From the NCBI RefSeq assembly GCF_003259365.1, contig NZ_QLLY01000009.1, positions 249,259 to 313,258 of the forward strand: a DNA stretch of 64,000 nt, given 5' to 3'. The notes beneath the pieces are model-generated. The model searched no databases. It saw only the letters and a program-made list of their open reading frames with translations, and was not told where the DNA came from. This document shows positions 50,585-59,688 of this stretch, one piece after another. The stretch's first letter is position 1; each line of letters begins with the position of its first letter. This DNA is from Streptomyces sp. PsTaAH-137. GTDB lineage: Bacteria > Actinomycetota > Actinomycetes > Streptomycetales > Streptomycetaceae. Position numbers and translations under genes: made by a program.

Positions 50585-51272
50585 GGTCCGCTCCCTCGTC
50601 CGCGGCCCGCGGTGGTGCGTCGATGCGGTAGCCGACGCCCGGCACGGTGGCGATGATCCAGGGTTCGCCCAGGCGCTTGCGCAGGGCCGAGACCGTGATG
50701 CGCACGGCGTTGGTGAAGGGGTCGGCGTTCTCGTCCCACGCGCGCTCCAGGAGTTCTTCGGCGCTGACGACACCCCCTTCCGCGGCGACGAGGACGTCGA
50801 GCACGGCGAACTGCTTCCGGGTCAGCGCGACGTACCGGTCGTCCCGGTACACCTCGCGGCGGAAGGGGTCCAGGCGCAGCCCCGCGATCTCCCGCACGGG
50901 CGGCCTGATGTGGGCGCGCCGCCGGTCGAGCGCTCTGAGCCTGAGCGCGAGTTCCTGGAGCTCGAAGGGTTTCGTGAGGTAGTCGTCCGCGCCGAGTTCG
51001 AACCCGGAGGCCTTGTCGTCGAGCCGGTCCGCCGCGGTGAGCATGAGGATTGGCATCCCGGTACCGGAGGCCACGATGCGTCGGGCGATCTCGTCACCGG
51101 ACGGTCCGGGGATGTCGCGGTCGAGGACGGCGATGTCGTAGGTGTTGACGCTCAGCCTTTCCAGAGCGGTGTCGCCGTCCCCCGCGATATCGGCCGCGAT
51201 CGCTTCCAGGCGCAGACCGTCGCGAATGGCTTCCGCCAGAAAGGGTTCGTCCTCGACGATCAGCACACGCAT
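50577..51272 (-). CDS. OmpR-family response regulator
   Basis: 231 residues. Receiver with phospho-acceptor Asp51 (AVLDRDIPG), Thr in LMLTAA and Lys in YLTKPFE; C-terminal winged helix with RITVSALRKRL and VPGVGYRID. It leads the kinase gene. It is divergent from the endonuclease/phosphatase-family membrane gene, with 182 bp between starts, which makes that gene a possible target. Confidence 0.95.
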   Translation of the reverse strand: MRVLIVEDEPFLAEAIRDGLRLEAIAADIAGDGDTALERLSVNTYDIAVLDRDIPGPSGDEIARRIVASGTGMPILMLTAADRLDDKASGFELGADDYLTKPFELQELALRLRALDRRRAHIRPPVREIAGLRLDPFRREVYRDDRYVALTRKQFAVLDVLVAAEGGVVSAEELLERAWDENADPFTNAVRITVSALRKRLGEPWIIATVPGVGYRIDAPPRAADEGADRG

Positions 51273-51454
51273 GACGTCAAGGCTACGAGGCGGTCCCTAT
51301 CGTCGGCGTATCGAGAACGGCATACCTTCCGGCAACACCGAGCCGCCTTGACTGACGGCATGCATCGAACACGACCATCACCCCGAATGACGAGCGCCGC
51401 CCCCGCACTGGACCGGAGGGCGCGGCAGTGACCGGCGGCGAACGAGGACGCACG

Positions 51455-52534
51455 ATGGTGCGGGCCGACACGGTGGAGCAGACCGGACAGGCGGCAGCCG
51501 ACCGGCGGGACACCGGCTTCAGTGCCCGGCGCGCTGTCATCCGCGCGATGCGTGCCGGTGCCCGGCCGGGGCCCTGGAAGCGCGGGTACCTCCTGGCGGC
51601 GACGGCGCTGCTCCTGGGCCTGTTCATGCTGGCGCACGCGGAAATCCCCAATCGGATCGGGAATCTCGGCAGCCTGGTGGAGACCTTCCTGCCGTGGTGC
51701 GGTCTGGTCGTCCCGCTGCTGCTGGCCGGTGCGCTGTGGCGGCGCTCCGCCTCCGCGGTGGTCGCGCTGCTGTTGCCGGTCCTGGTGTGGCTGAATCTGT
51801 TCGGCGGACTGCTCAGCGACAAGTCCCACCCGGGCGGCGACCTCACCGTGGTCAGCCACAACGTCGCCGCCGACAACCCCGACCCGGCCGGCACCGCCCG
51901 CGAACTGGTCGCCTCCGGGGCGGACGTCCTGGCCCTGGAAGAGATCACCCGACAGGCCAAGCCGCTGTACGAGAAGGAGCTGGCGAAGACCTATCCGCAC
52001 CATGCGGTGCGGGGCACGGTCGGGCTGTGGAGCAAGCTGCCCCTGTCGGACACACGGCCGATCGACATCAAGATGGACTACGGGCCGTTGGCCAAGACCA
52101 AACCGGCCGACACCTCCATGGAGACCGTTCGTGCGCTGCGCGCCACGGTGACCACGGGCCGGGGAACACTGGCGGTGTATGTGGCCCACCTGGCGTCCGC
52201 ACGGGTGAATCCGCGGGCCGGCTTCGCGACGGACCAGCGGGACCGCGGCGCACGGGCGATCGGTGAGGCCGTCGCCGCCGACCGGAATGAGCGGGTGGTG
52301 CTGCTCGGCGACCTCAACGGCACCACGTACGACCGCGCGTTCGCCGGCATCACCTCGCGGATGCGCTCGGTGCAGGACGTGGCCGGGGACGGGTTCGGCT
52401 TCAGCTGGCCGGCCGCGTTCCCGCTGGTGCGGATCGACCAGATCCTGGTCCGGGGCATGAAGCCGGAGCGCTCGTGGTCGCTGCCGAGCACGGGCAGCGA
52501 CCACCTGCCGGTGGCGGCCGCGATCAGCTGGTAG
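51455..52534 (+). CDS. Membrane-anchored endonuclease/exonuclease/phosphatase-family protein
   Basis: 359 residues. Three N-terminal spans (about 44-61, 78-91 and 95-115) are followed by an EEP domain: TVVSHNVAADN, ALEEIT for the metal Glu, GDLNGTTYD and SDHLPVAAAI for the catalytic Asp-His. The domain should lie outside the cell. ATG 51455 follows GAGGACG; GTG 51428 is a possible longer start. Possible activities are nuclease, phosphodiesterase or sphingomyelinase-like. It is divergent from the two-component regulator. Confidence 0.87.
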   Translation: MVRADTVEQTGQAAADRRDTGFSARRAVIRAMRAGARPGPWKRGYLLAATALLLGLFMLAHAEIPNRIGNLGSLVETFLPWCGLVVPLLLAGALWRRSASAVVALLLPVLVWLNLFGGLLSDKSHPGGDLTVVSHNVAADNPDPAGTARELVASGADVLALEEITRQAKPLYEKELAKTYPHHAVRGTVGLWSKLPLSDTRPIDIKMDYGPLAKTKPADTSMETVRALRATVTTGRGTLAVYVAHLASARVNPRAGFATDQRDRGARAIGEAVAADRNERVVLLGDLNGTTYDRAFAGITSRMRSVQDVAGDGFGFSWPAAFPLVRIDQILVRGMKPERSWSLPSTGSDHLPVAAAISW

Positions 52535-52561
52535 ACCCGTCGCGCATCGACGGGCTCGTGG

Positions 52562-53793
52562 TCAGAACCAGTGCAGGCAGTGCGGCGGGCGCTCGGTACG
52601 GAACAGGGCGTCCGCGAGAGCCGCGGCGCCGGGGTGGTGAGCGTGGATGTGTCCGGCGCGTACGAGCGTGCTGGGGGCGGTGCCGCCGAGGTAGAGCGAG
52701 CCGAGGTCGTTGATGTCCAGGGACAGGTCGGGTTCCCGGTCCGTCGGGGCGCAGTGGGCCTTCCCCTCGCGGACGGTGAGCAGGTAGCGGCTGTGCTCGC
52801 CGAGGAACGGGTCGTCGACGTCGAGGACGAGTTCACCGTCCGTGGACCATCCGCGCGCGGCCAGCGCACGCGGGACATCGAGCAGCCGCAGCCAGAGCCA
52901 GTCGGTGTCGTCGCTCACCTGACCGGCGCGGAAGTCGGCGAGCTGCCAGCGCAGCGGGTGTCCGGGCGGGAGATGCTTGAACACGACGCTGGTGACCAGG
53001 TCGTGTTCGAGGACGAACGAGGCGAGGGCGGTGAAGACGGCGTCGTCGGTGGCGATGGTCTCGTCCACCGTCAACGTTCCGGCGTCGATCGAGTAGCTGG
53101 CGTATCCGTCCGCGACACCGTCGGCGTCGCGGTGGACGGCGACGTAGCGCGGTGCGGAGGAGACCGGGGCTGGCCCGCCGCCGAGGCCCACCAGCGGTGC
53201 GGCCGGGACAGAGCGCCGGGTTGGGCGCGGCGGTACCGGTCGTAGACCCCTTCGAGGATCTCGCCGCACGCGGCCCGCCGCAGCAGTTCGACCGAGCCGG
53301 TGTCCGGCGCGACGGCGGTGGCCCGGGCCTTGCCTCGTGCGCGGGGAGGGGCGAAGGCACCCTGGCGGCGCTGCACGGTCAGCCGTCGGGTGTACGTTGC
53401 CGGCCCGTAGCCGAACCTGCCGTAGATCGGGGCCTCGGAGGCCAGCAGCACGGAGAGGAAGTCACCGCGCGCCCGCAGCTCCGTGAGCTGATGCCGCATC
53501 ATCGCGCTGAGCACGCCCTGGCGCCGGTGGGTGGGCAGGACACCGACACCGCTCACTCCTGCGGCGGGGGCGAGGGTCTTCCCGGGCAGGGTGAGCTCGA
53601 AGGAGTAGGCGCCGGCGGTGCCCACGGGCCGCCCGTCCGCCGCCAGGGCGAACACGCCGCGATCCATTTCGAGCGCCGCCCACCACACCCCGCCGCCGCC
53701 CTCGGCCGGGGTTTCCGGGAACAGCCCGAACGCGGCGTGAAGGGTTTCGACGAAGACATCGAGATCCTCGTCGGTCGTGCCACGGATCTCCAT
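52562..53793 (-). pseudogene. Eis-like GNAT acetyltransferase, frameshifted
   Basis: Two overlapping frames together make one GNAT of the Eis type with a sterol-carrier-like C-terminus. The first runs from ATG 53793 with MEIRGTTDEDLDVFV, the acetyl-CoA motif VLPTHRRQGVLSAMM and GRFGYGPATY. The second continues with PRYVAVHRDADGVADGYASY and ends at PPHCLHWF. The change of frame falls at a run of four G (53166-53169 on the + strand; CCCC in the gene). One extra base there would restore a single reading frame of about 410 residues (AGQPPVSSAPRYV). It is either a genuine disabling deletion or a sequence error. Confidence 0.85.
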
Positions 53794-54001
53794 CGCTGCC
53801 GCTGCCTCCCTGGTAGATGGACACCACAACGTGTGGTGTCCGGGCACCCTGTGGCCTCGCCCCGTGCCCGGACCAATTGGACCATTGCCGGACTTGGGGC
53901 CCGCACCGGCCCGGGAATGCCCCTGATCCCCGAACGCCCGCCTCTGGGGGACGTGTCCCCGATCCGCGCCCCGCGGGCGTAGAGGAAAGCGATCTTTTGA
54001 G

Positions 54002-54020
54002 TTAGGTTAGCCTTACCTTT
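54002..54020. promoter_or_regulatory. DtxR/DmdR-type iron box
   Basis: TTAGGTTAGCCTTACCTTT agrees at 17 of 19 positions with the DtxR/IdeR consensus TWAGGTTAGSCTAACCTWA, the mismatches being at positions 13 and 19. It ends 17 bp before the ABC gene start, a place where a bound repressor would block transcription. It predicts that the transporter is made under iron shortage. Confidence 0.9.
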
Positions 54021-54037
54021 GCGTTTGGGGTGGGGTT

Positions 54038-55729
54038 GTGGTGCAGTCGAAAGGGGCCGGTCGCGTCCTGCGGGGGATGGTGCGGCGAGAGCGCCGTGCG
54101 GTCGCCGCGAGTTGCGTCCTCGGGATCTTTCACCAGATCGGTGAAGCCCTCGTGCCCGTGCTCATCGGAGTCGTGGTGGACCGCGCCGTGGTGCGCCACG
54201 ACGGGACCGCGCTGCTGCGGTGGGCCGCAGTGCTCGCCGTCGTGTACCTCTTCCTGTCCGGCGGCTTCCGGCTCGGCTCCCGGCTGGCCGAGCAGGCTGC
54301 CGAACGGGCCGCGCACACCCTGCGGTTGGGGCTCGTCGAACGGGCCCTCGCCCGCGTGGGGCGCGCCGGGCCGGAGCACGCGGCCGGCGCCCTGACCACC
54401 GTCGCCACCGAGGACGCCCGGCGCCTGGGTGCGCTGTGCGTCGCGGTCCCCATCGCGGTCGGCGCACTCGTCGGAGTCGCGGCCGGAGCCGTGTTCCTGC
54501 TGCGCACCTCCGTCCCGCTGGGCCTGCTGGTCCTGCTCGGCACCCCCGTTCTGATGCTGCTCGGTCACCTGCTGGCCCGTCCGCTGGAACAGCGCAGCCA
54601 CACCGAACAGGCCCGCGCCGCGCACACCGCGGCCGTCGCCACCGACCTGGTGGCCGGCGTCCGGGTCCTCCAGGGCCTGGGCGCACGCGGCGCCGCGGCC
54701 GCCCGGTACCGGATCAGCAGCCGGCAGGCGCTGCTCGCCACCGTGCGCGCGGCCCGGGCCGAAGCGCTCCAGGCCGGGCTGATGCAGGCACTCACCGGCG
54801 TGTTCATCGCGCTCGTCGCCTACGTGGGGGCCAGGCTCGCGCTGGACGGCAGTATCGGCCTGGGGGAACTGGTCGCGGCCGTCGGCCTCGCGCTGTTCCT
54901 GCCCGGTCCGTTGCAGGGCATGGCGTGGGCGACCGCCGAACTCGCCCGGGCCCGCGCCTCCGCCCGCCGCATCGCCGACGCCACCGCGGCGCCGCCCTCG
55001 GTCCCGCCGCCCACCGAGGAGGCCTTGCCGACACCGCGACCGACCGCGAGCGCCCTCGCGGTGCGCGGGCTGCCCGGACAAGGGCTCGCCGGTCTCGAAC
55101 TCCACGTCGCCACCGGCGAGTTGCTCGGTGTCGTCATCGCCCCCGACCAGGCCCAGCTGCTCCTGAGGTGCCTGGCCGGGCGCGCGGGCGGCACCGTCGC
55201 CCACGTAGAGCTGGACGGTGACCCCGCGCCGACGGACGACGCTCCGCGCCCACGGCTCCTGGTCGCCGCCCACGACGCCGCGCTTTTCTCCGGTTCGCTG
55301 CGCGACAACGTCACCGCGGCGGCCGCCCCGGACCTGAACCTCGACGCGGTCCTGCACGCCTCCGGCGTCCACGAGATCGCCGCCTCCCTGGACGGCGGCC
55401 TCGACGCGCCCGTGGGGGAGCGGGGCCGTGCCCTCTCGGGCGGTCAGCGCCAACGCGTCGCGCTGGCACGCGCCCTGGCCGCGGACCCGCCCGTGCTCGT
55501 CCTCCACGACCCGACGACCGCCGTGGACGCGGTCACCGAGGCACGGATCGCCACCGGTCTGCGCGGCCTGCGCCGAGAGCGGACCACGCTGCTCGTCACC
55601 AGCAGCCCCGCCCTCCTCGCCGCGGCCGACCGGGTCGTCCTCGTCGAGAGCGGACAGATCACCGCCGACGCCGCCCACCGCGAACTCGTCCGGTCCCACG
55701 CCGCGTACCGCTCGGCGGTGCTCGCATGA
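54038..55729 (+). CDS. Iron-regulated ABC transporter half, degenerate ATPase domain
   Basis: 563 residues: six-span exporter-type membrane domain (about 20-300) and ATPase domain. The ATPase lacks a Walker A (GVVIAPDQAQLLLRCL in its place), the Q-loop glutamine (VAAHDAALF), the Walker B glutamate (VLVLHDP) and the switch histidine (LLVTSS), but keeps a perfect signature LSGGQRQR at 466-473. It cannot hydrolyse ATP alone and must pair with the next gene product, whose start overlaps (ATGA). GTG 54038 or GTG 54041 is the start. The iron box suggests siderophore or heme transport. Confidence 0.92.
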   Translation: MVQSKGAGRVLRGMVRRERRAVAASCVLGIFHQIGEALVPVLIGVVVDRAVVRHDGTALLRWAAVLAVVYLFLSGGFRLGSRLAEQAAERAAHTLRLGLVERALARVGRAGPEHAAGALTTVATEDARRLGALCVAVPIAVGALVGVAAGAVFLLRTSVPLGLLVLLGTPVLMLLGHLLARPLEQRSHTEQARAAHTAAVATDLVAGVRVLQGLGARGAAAARYRISSRQALLATVRAARAEALQAGLMQALTGVFIALVAYVGARLALDGSIGLGELVAAVGLALFLPGPLQGMAWATAELARARASARRIADATAAPPSVPPPTEEALPTPRPTASALAVRGLPGQGLAGLELHVATGELLGVVIAPDQAQLLLRCLAGRAGGTVAHVELDGDPAPTDDAPRPRLLVAAHDAALFSGSLRDNVTAAAAPDLNLDAVLHASGVHEIAASLDGGLDAPVGERGRALSGGQRQRVALARALAADPPVLVLHDPTTAVDAVTEARIATGLRGLRRERTTLLVTSSPALLAAADRVVLVESGQITADAAHRELVRSHAAYRSAVLA

Positions 55730-57552
55730 CGACGACACCGCGCATCGACGAACAACCGCTGAAGCGGTCGGCCGACGACGACCGTGCCGCACCGGACGCA
55801 CCGGGAGACCTTCTGCCCGTCGCGGACGCCCGCAGGACCCGGGCCGCCGCGTGGGAACTCCTGCGCCCCGACCGGTACGCCGCCCTGCGGGCCGGTGCGC
55901 TGCTCGTCGCCGCGACCGCGGTCGGCCTGCTCACCCAGCCCCTGATCGGCCGCATCGTCGACCTCGTCGCCGACCGGCGGTCCGCCCAGGACGTCCTTTT
56001 GACGGCCGGCCTCGTCGCCCTCGTGGCGCTCGCGCAGGGCGCGGCCACCGCGCTCGGCCTCGCCCTGCTGGGGCGGTTGGGCGAGACCGCGCTGGCCCGG
56101 CTCAGGGAGCGATTCGTCCAGCGGGCGCTCGCCCTGCCCGCCGACCGCCTCGAACGCGCCGGCGCCGGCGACCTCACGGCCCGCGTCACCACCGACGTGG
56201 CCCGGGTGTCCGAAGCCGTCGGCTCCGCCCTGCCCGAACTCGTGCGCAGCGGCCTGACGATCGTCCTCACCCTGGGCGCGCTCCTGCTGCTCGACCCACG
56301 GTTCCTGCTCGCCGCGCTGCTGGCGGCGCCCGTCCAGTTCCTGACGGCACGCTGGTACGTCCGCCGGGCCGTCCCGCTGTACGCGGCCCAGCGCGTCGCC
56401 GACGGATCCCAGCAGCAGCAACTCCTGGAGACGCTCGGCGGCGCCGACACCGTTCGCGCCTACCGGCTCGAAAAGGCCCACACCGCACACGTGGCCCGAC
56501 GCTCGCTCGCGGCCGTCGCCCTCAACCTGCGCGGCACCCGCCTGGTGCTCGGCTTCTACGGCCGGCTGCACATCGCCGAGTACATCGGGCTCATCGCCGT
56601 CCTGTACGCGGGGTTCGTCCTGGTCCGCGCCGACGCCGTGTCGATCGGCACCGCCACCGCGGCCGCCCTCTACTTCCACAATCTGTTCGGCCCCGTCAAC
56701 GCCGCGCTCGTCCTCCTCGACGACGCACAGTCGGCCACAGCGGGCCTCGCCCGGCTCGTCGGCGTCACCGACCTGGGCGGCGCCCCGGCCGGGGCGGACA
56801 CCGGCCGGGACGAGTCGTGGCAGGCGACCGTCCTCGACGTCGACCGTGTCGGCCACAGTTACGGCTCAGGCAGGCCCGTCCTCACCGACATCTCGCTGAC
56901 CCTGCGCCGCGGGGAGCACGTCGCGCTCGTCGGCGCCAGCGGCGCCGGCAAGTCCACCCTGGCCCGCATCGTCGCCGGAGTGCAGGACCCCACCCACGGC
57001 ACGGTCACCCGAGCGCCCGCCCAGCCCGGCGCCGGACCACCGGCCGTCCTCGTGTCGCAGGAACTGCACGTGTTCGCCGGGCCGTTGACGGACGACCTGC
57101 GCCTCGGACGGCCGGACGCCGACGATGCCGCACTGCGCGCGGCCCTGTCCGAGGTCGGCGCCCTGGACTGGGCGCTCGCGCTGCCCGACGGACTCGACAC
57201 CGTCGTCGGCGACGGCGGTCACCCGCTCGACGCGGTGCAGGCCCAGCAACTCGCCCTGGCCCGACTGGTACTGGCCGACCCCGCCGTCGCCGTGCTCGAC
57301 GAGGCCACCGCCGAGGCGGGCAGCGCCGGCGCGCGCGTCCTGGAACGCTCGGCCCGCGACGCCCTGCGCGGCCGCACCGCCCTGATCGTCGCCCACCGCC
57401 TGACCCAGGCCGTCACCGCGGACCGGGTCGTCGTCCTGGAACGCGGCCGCGTCGTGGAGAGCGGCCCGCACGAGGACCTCGCCCACGCAGGCGGCCGCTA
57501 CGCCGAACTCTGGGCGGCCTGGTCCGGCGAGCGACCCGCCGAGGGCGCCTGA
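55726..57552 (+). CDS. Iron-regulated ABC transporter half, catalytic ATPase domain
   Basis: 608 residues: exporter-type membrane domain and ATPase. Walker A GASGAGKST (403-411), Q-loop VLVSQELHVF, Walker B VAVLDEA and switch histidine IVAHRL (about 557) are intact, but the signature is lost (LDAVQAQ in place of LSGGQ, about 501-507). The catalytic site formed with the partner's LSGGQ would be the only canonical one. This layout recalls IrtAB-type siderophore transporters and TM287/288-type exporters. Import or export cannot be told from sequence. Confidence 0.94.
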   Translation: MTTTPRIDEQPLKRSADDDRAAPDAPGDLLPVADARRTRAAAWELLRPDRYAALRAGALLVAATAVGLLTQPLIGRIVDLVADRRSAQDVLLTAGLVALVALAQGAATALGLALLGRLGETALARLRERFVQRALALPADRLERAGAGDLTARVTTDVARVSEAVGSALPELVRSGLTIVLTLGALLLLDPRFLLAALLAAPVQFLTARWYVRRAVPLYAAQRVADGSQQQQLLETLGGADTVRAYRLEKAHTAHVARRSLAAVALNLRGTRLVLGFYGRLHIAEYIGLIAVLYAGFVLVRADAVSIGTATAAALYFHNLFGPVNAALVLLDDAQSATAGLARLVGVTDLGGAPAGADTGRDESWQATVLDVDRVGHSYGSGRPVLTDISLTLRRGEHVALVGASGAGKSTLARIVAGVQDPTHGTVTRAPAQPGAGPPAVLVSQELHVFAGPLTDDLRLGRPDADDAALRAALSEVGALDWALALPDGLDTVVGDGGHPLDAVQAQQLALARLVLADPAVAVLDEATAEAGSAGARVLERSARDALRGRTALIVAHRLTQAVTADRVVVLERGRVVESGPHEDLAHAGGRYAELWAAWSGERPAEGA

Positions 57553-57559
57553 ATTCCCG

Positions 57560-57574
57560 GCCGAGTGGCTCGGC
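57560..57574 (+). terminator. Possible terminator after the ABC operon
   Basis: GCCGAG-TGG-CTCGGC hairpin, 7 bp after the stop of the second ABC gene. A run of seven A follows soon after, but on this strand it gives no U-tract, so only the stem speaks for termination. Confidence 0.5.
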
Positions 57575-57668
57575 GCCCAAAAAAAGGGGGGCGACAGGTC
57601 CCTGCAGAGCCACCGGGAACAGGGGACTCCCGGTCATAACGACGGTGAGCCGGGGCACACGGAGTGCC

Positions 57669-57941
57669 ATGGACACTCATGAGAGCAGAGCCGCAGACCG
57701 GGGCCCGGGAACGATGGAACGCGGAACGTCGCAGCGGCTGGCGGCGCGTCAGCGCATGTGGGTGCACTCCTGGACGGGCCTGTGCGTACTGGCCACCCTG
57801 TGGTCGCTGGCTTGGGTCGTCGGCTGGATCAGCGGGGTCGAGGACAGCTGGGCCTTCGCCGCGGCCGGGTTGGTGCTCCTCGGCTGTGCGTCGTGGGCGC
57901 GCCGTTCAGCCATCCGCAACGCCCCACCGCGTCACCTGTGA
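57669..57941 (+). CDS. Small two-span membrane protein
   Basis: 90 residues. A charged N-terminal third is followed by two hydrophobic stretches (GLCVLATLWSLAWVVGWI and WAFAAAGLVLLGCASWA) and a basic end. ATG 57669 follows GGAG. It is alone, 116 bp after the ABC operon. I recognise no family. Confidence 0.6.
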   Translation: MDTHESRAADRGPGTMERGTSQRLAARQRMWVHSWTGLCVLATLWSLAWVVGWISGVEDSWAFAAAGLVLLGCASWARRSAIRNAPPRHL

Positions 57942-58076
57942 CCTGATCGCGCCCCGGACGATCGAGACAGTACGGCTGTCGAGGCTCGGTCGCGGCGGTC
58001 CCCGCCGATGGACCGAGGTGAAGCGGATCCCTGTGTTCCGTGGCTGGGTCCGGAAAAGCGGGGTACCGGGGGGCGC

Positions 58077-58754
58077 ATGCAGAGGAACCTGTTCGACCCC
58101 GAGAATCTGATCCAGCCTGCGGAGGCCCCGGGGCTCACGCAGCAGAATCCGATGGCGGTGCGCTACACCGTCAAGGGCGAGGCGTTCGCGCGGCAGGGCA
58201 CGATGGTCGCCTGGCGCGGCTCGCTGCAGTTCGAGAAGCAGGGCCAAGGCGTCGGGAACTTCCTCAAGCGGGCGGTCACCGGCGAAGGCTTGGCCCTGAT
58301 GAACATCGCGGGTGAGGGCGAAGCATGGTTCGCCTCCGAAGCGGCCCACTGCTTCATCGTCGACGTCGACCAGGAACACGGCCTCACCGTGAACGGGAAG
58401 AACGTGCTGGTCTTCGACGCGTCACTGGGCTACGACATCACCACGGTGAAGGGCGCGGGGATGGCAGGCGGCGGCCTGTTCAACTGCACCTTCACCGGCA
58501 CCGGCCGTCTCGCGCTGACGAGTATGGGTGTTCCGCTGGTGCTTCCTGTGTCACCGCAGGCGCCCGTGTACGTGGACACGGACGCTGTCGTCGCCTGGAG
58601 CCCGCAGCTCAGTTCCTCGCTCCACCGCTCCCAAGGCGTCGGCTCCATGCTGAAGGGCGGTTCCGGCGAGGCGGTCCAGCTGAAGTTGGAGGGCGAAGGC
58701 GTGGCCGTGGTCAACCCCGGCGAGCCCAAGCCGAATCCCAAGCAGACGACCTGA
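58077..58754 (+). CDS. AIM24 family protein
   Basis: 225 residues, beta-rich, with no signal peptide. VRYTVKGEAFARQGTMVAWRGSLQFEKQG and the later FNCTFTGTGRLALTSMG are typical of AIM24/TerD-neighbour proteins. ATG 58077 gives the normal start; the frame extends upstream without a ribosome site. The mitochondrial relative is a membrane-organising protein; bacterial roles are not settled. Confidence 0.85.
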   Translation: MQRNLFDPENLIQPAEAPGLTQQNPMAVRYTVKGEAFARQGTMVAWRGSLQFEKQGQGVGNFLKRAVTGEGLALMNIAGEGEAWFASEAAHCFIVDVDQEHGLTVNGKNVLVFDASLGYDITTVKGAGMAGGGLFNCTFTGTGRLALTSMGVPLVLPVSPQAPVYVDTDAVVAWSPQLSSSLHRSQGVGSMLKGGSGEAVQLKLEGEGVAVVNPGEPKPNPKQTT

Positions 58755-58838
58755 GCATGGTGGTGACCAAGGGCAAGCCCTGACCATCCGGTTGGATCGG
58801 ACGGCAGACGCCCCACCACCTACGTTGCGAGGTCCTCG

Positions 58839-59603
58839 ATGGTTGCAAGCGTCGCCGTGCTGTCCGACATCCATGGCGTGTTGCCGGCCCTGGACGCCGT
58901 GCTGAGCGAGCCCGATGTCCTGGCGGCCGAGCTCATCGTCGTCACGGGTGACCACGTAGCCGGTCCCCAACCGATCGAGGTTCTGGATCGGCTACGTACG
59001 CTCGGGGACAGGGCACTCCTGGTCCGTGGCAACGCTGACCGCGAACTCGTGGAGATGGCGCGGGGTGAGTTCGCCTCCGACCAGGCGTGGGACATCGACC
59101 TGTGGGCAGCTGACCAGCTGAAGCCAGAGGACGTCACTCTCCTTGCGGAACTCCCTCACCCGGTCACCGTGGAGATCGACGGATTCGGCAAGATCCTCTT
59201 CTGCCACGGCAGTCCGCGTCACGACGACGAAGTGGTGCTGGTCGACACCCGCCTGGACCGCTGGGCAGAGATCTTCTCCGATCTGCCCGACGACGTACGG
59301 ACGATGGTCTGCGGGCACACCCATATGCCCTTCATGCGCCTGGTCGACGAGCGACTCGTCGTCAACTCCGGAAGCATCGGCATGCCGTACGGGAGGGCCG
59401 GAAGCTCGTGGGCCCTGCTGAGCGACGGCCAAGTGCATCTGCGGCACACCGCGTTCGACATCGACGCGGCGGTGGACCGGATCGCCCATGAGTCGACGTT
59501 TCCCGGTGCGCGCGCCTGGGCCGACCACTACGTCCGCGCGGTCACCACCGATGCCGCCGCACTCCGCACGTTCGGCCCACGAGACGGACGCCTCGACGGT
59601 TGA
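58839..59603 (+). CDS. Metallophosphoesterase, YfcE-like
   Basis: 254 residues. Metal-binding motifs in order: LSDIHG (9-14), VTGDHV, RGNAD, FCHGSP and CGHTHMP. It matches the calcineurin-like YfcE/MJ0936 group of phosphodiesterases; the GDHV where GDxV(G) is usual still keeps the Asp and the following His. Cytoplasmic. The substrate is unknown. Confidence 0.92.
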   Translation: MVASVAVLSDIHGVLPALDAVLSEPDVLAAELIVVTGDHVAGPQPIEVLDRLRTLGDRALLVRGNADRELVEMARGEFASDQAWDIDLWAADQLKPEDVTLLAELPHPVTVEIDGFGKILFCHGSPRHDDEVVLVDTRLDRWAEIFSDLPDDVRTMVCGHTHMPFMRLVDERLVVNSGSIGMPYGRAGSSWALLSDGQVHLRHTAFDIDAAVDRIAHESTFPGARAWADHYVRAVTTDAAALRTFGPRDGRLDG

Positions 59604-59688
59604 TCGACGAGCAACTCGATGTCAGTGCCGTGTGGCACTGTCGGCCCCGTGATCACCGTCATCAGTCGGATCAATCGGGGGGCGTCCA

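Noticed and set aside
53160..53175. Programmed frameshift as the first explanation for the Eis-like gene
   Set aside because: A run of only four C in the gene, without a known stimulatory structure that I can see, is a weak slippery site; deletion or sequence error is simpler.
57575..57590. A-run after the ABC operon as the U-tract of a terminator
   Set aside because: It is an A-tract on the operon's coding strand, and for minus-strand transcripts it would come before, not after, the stem.
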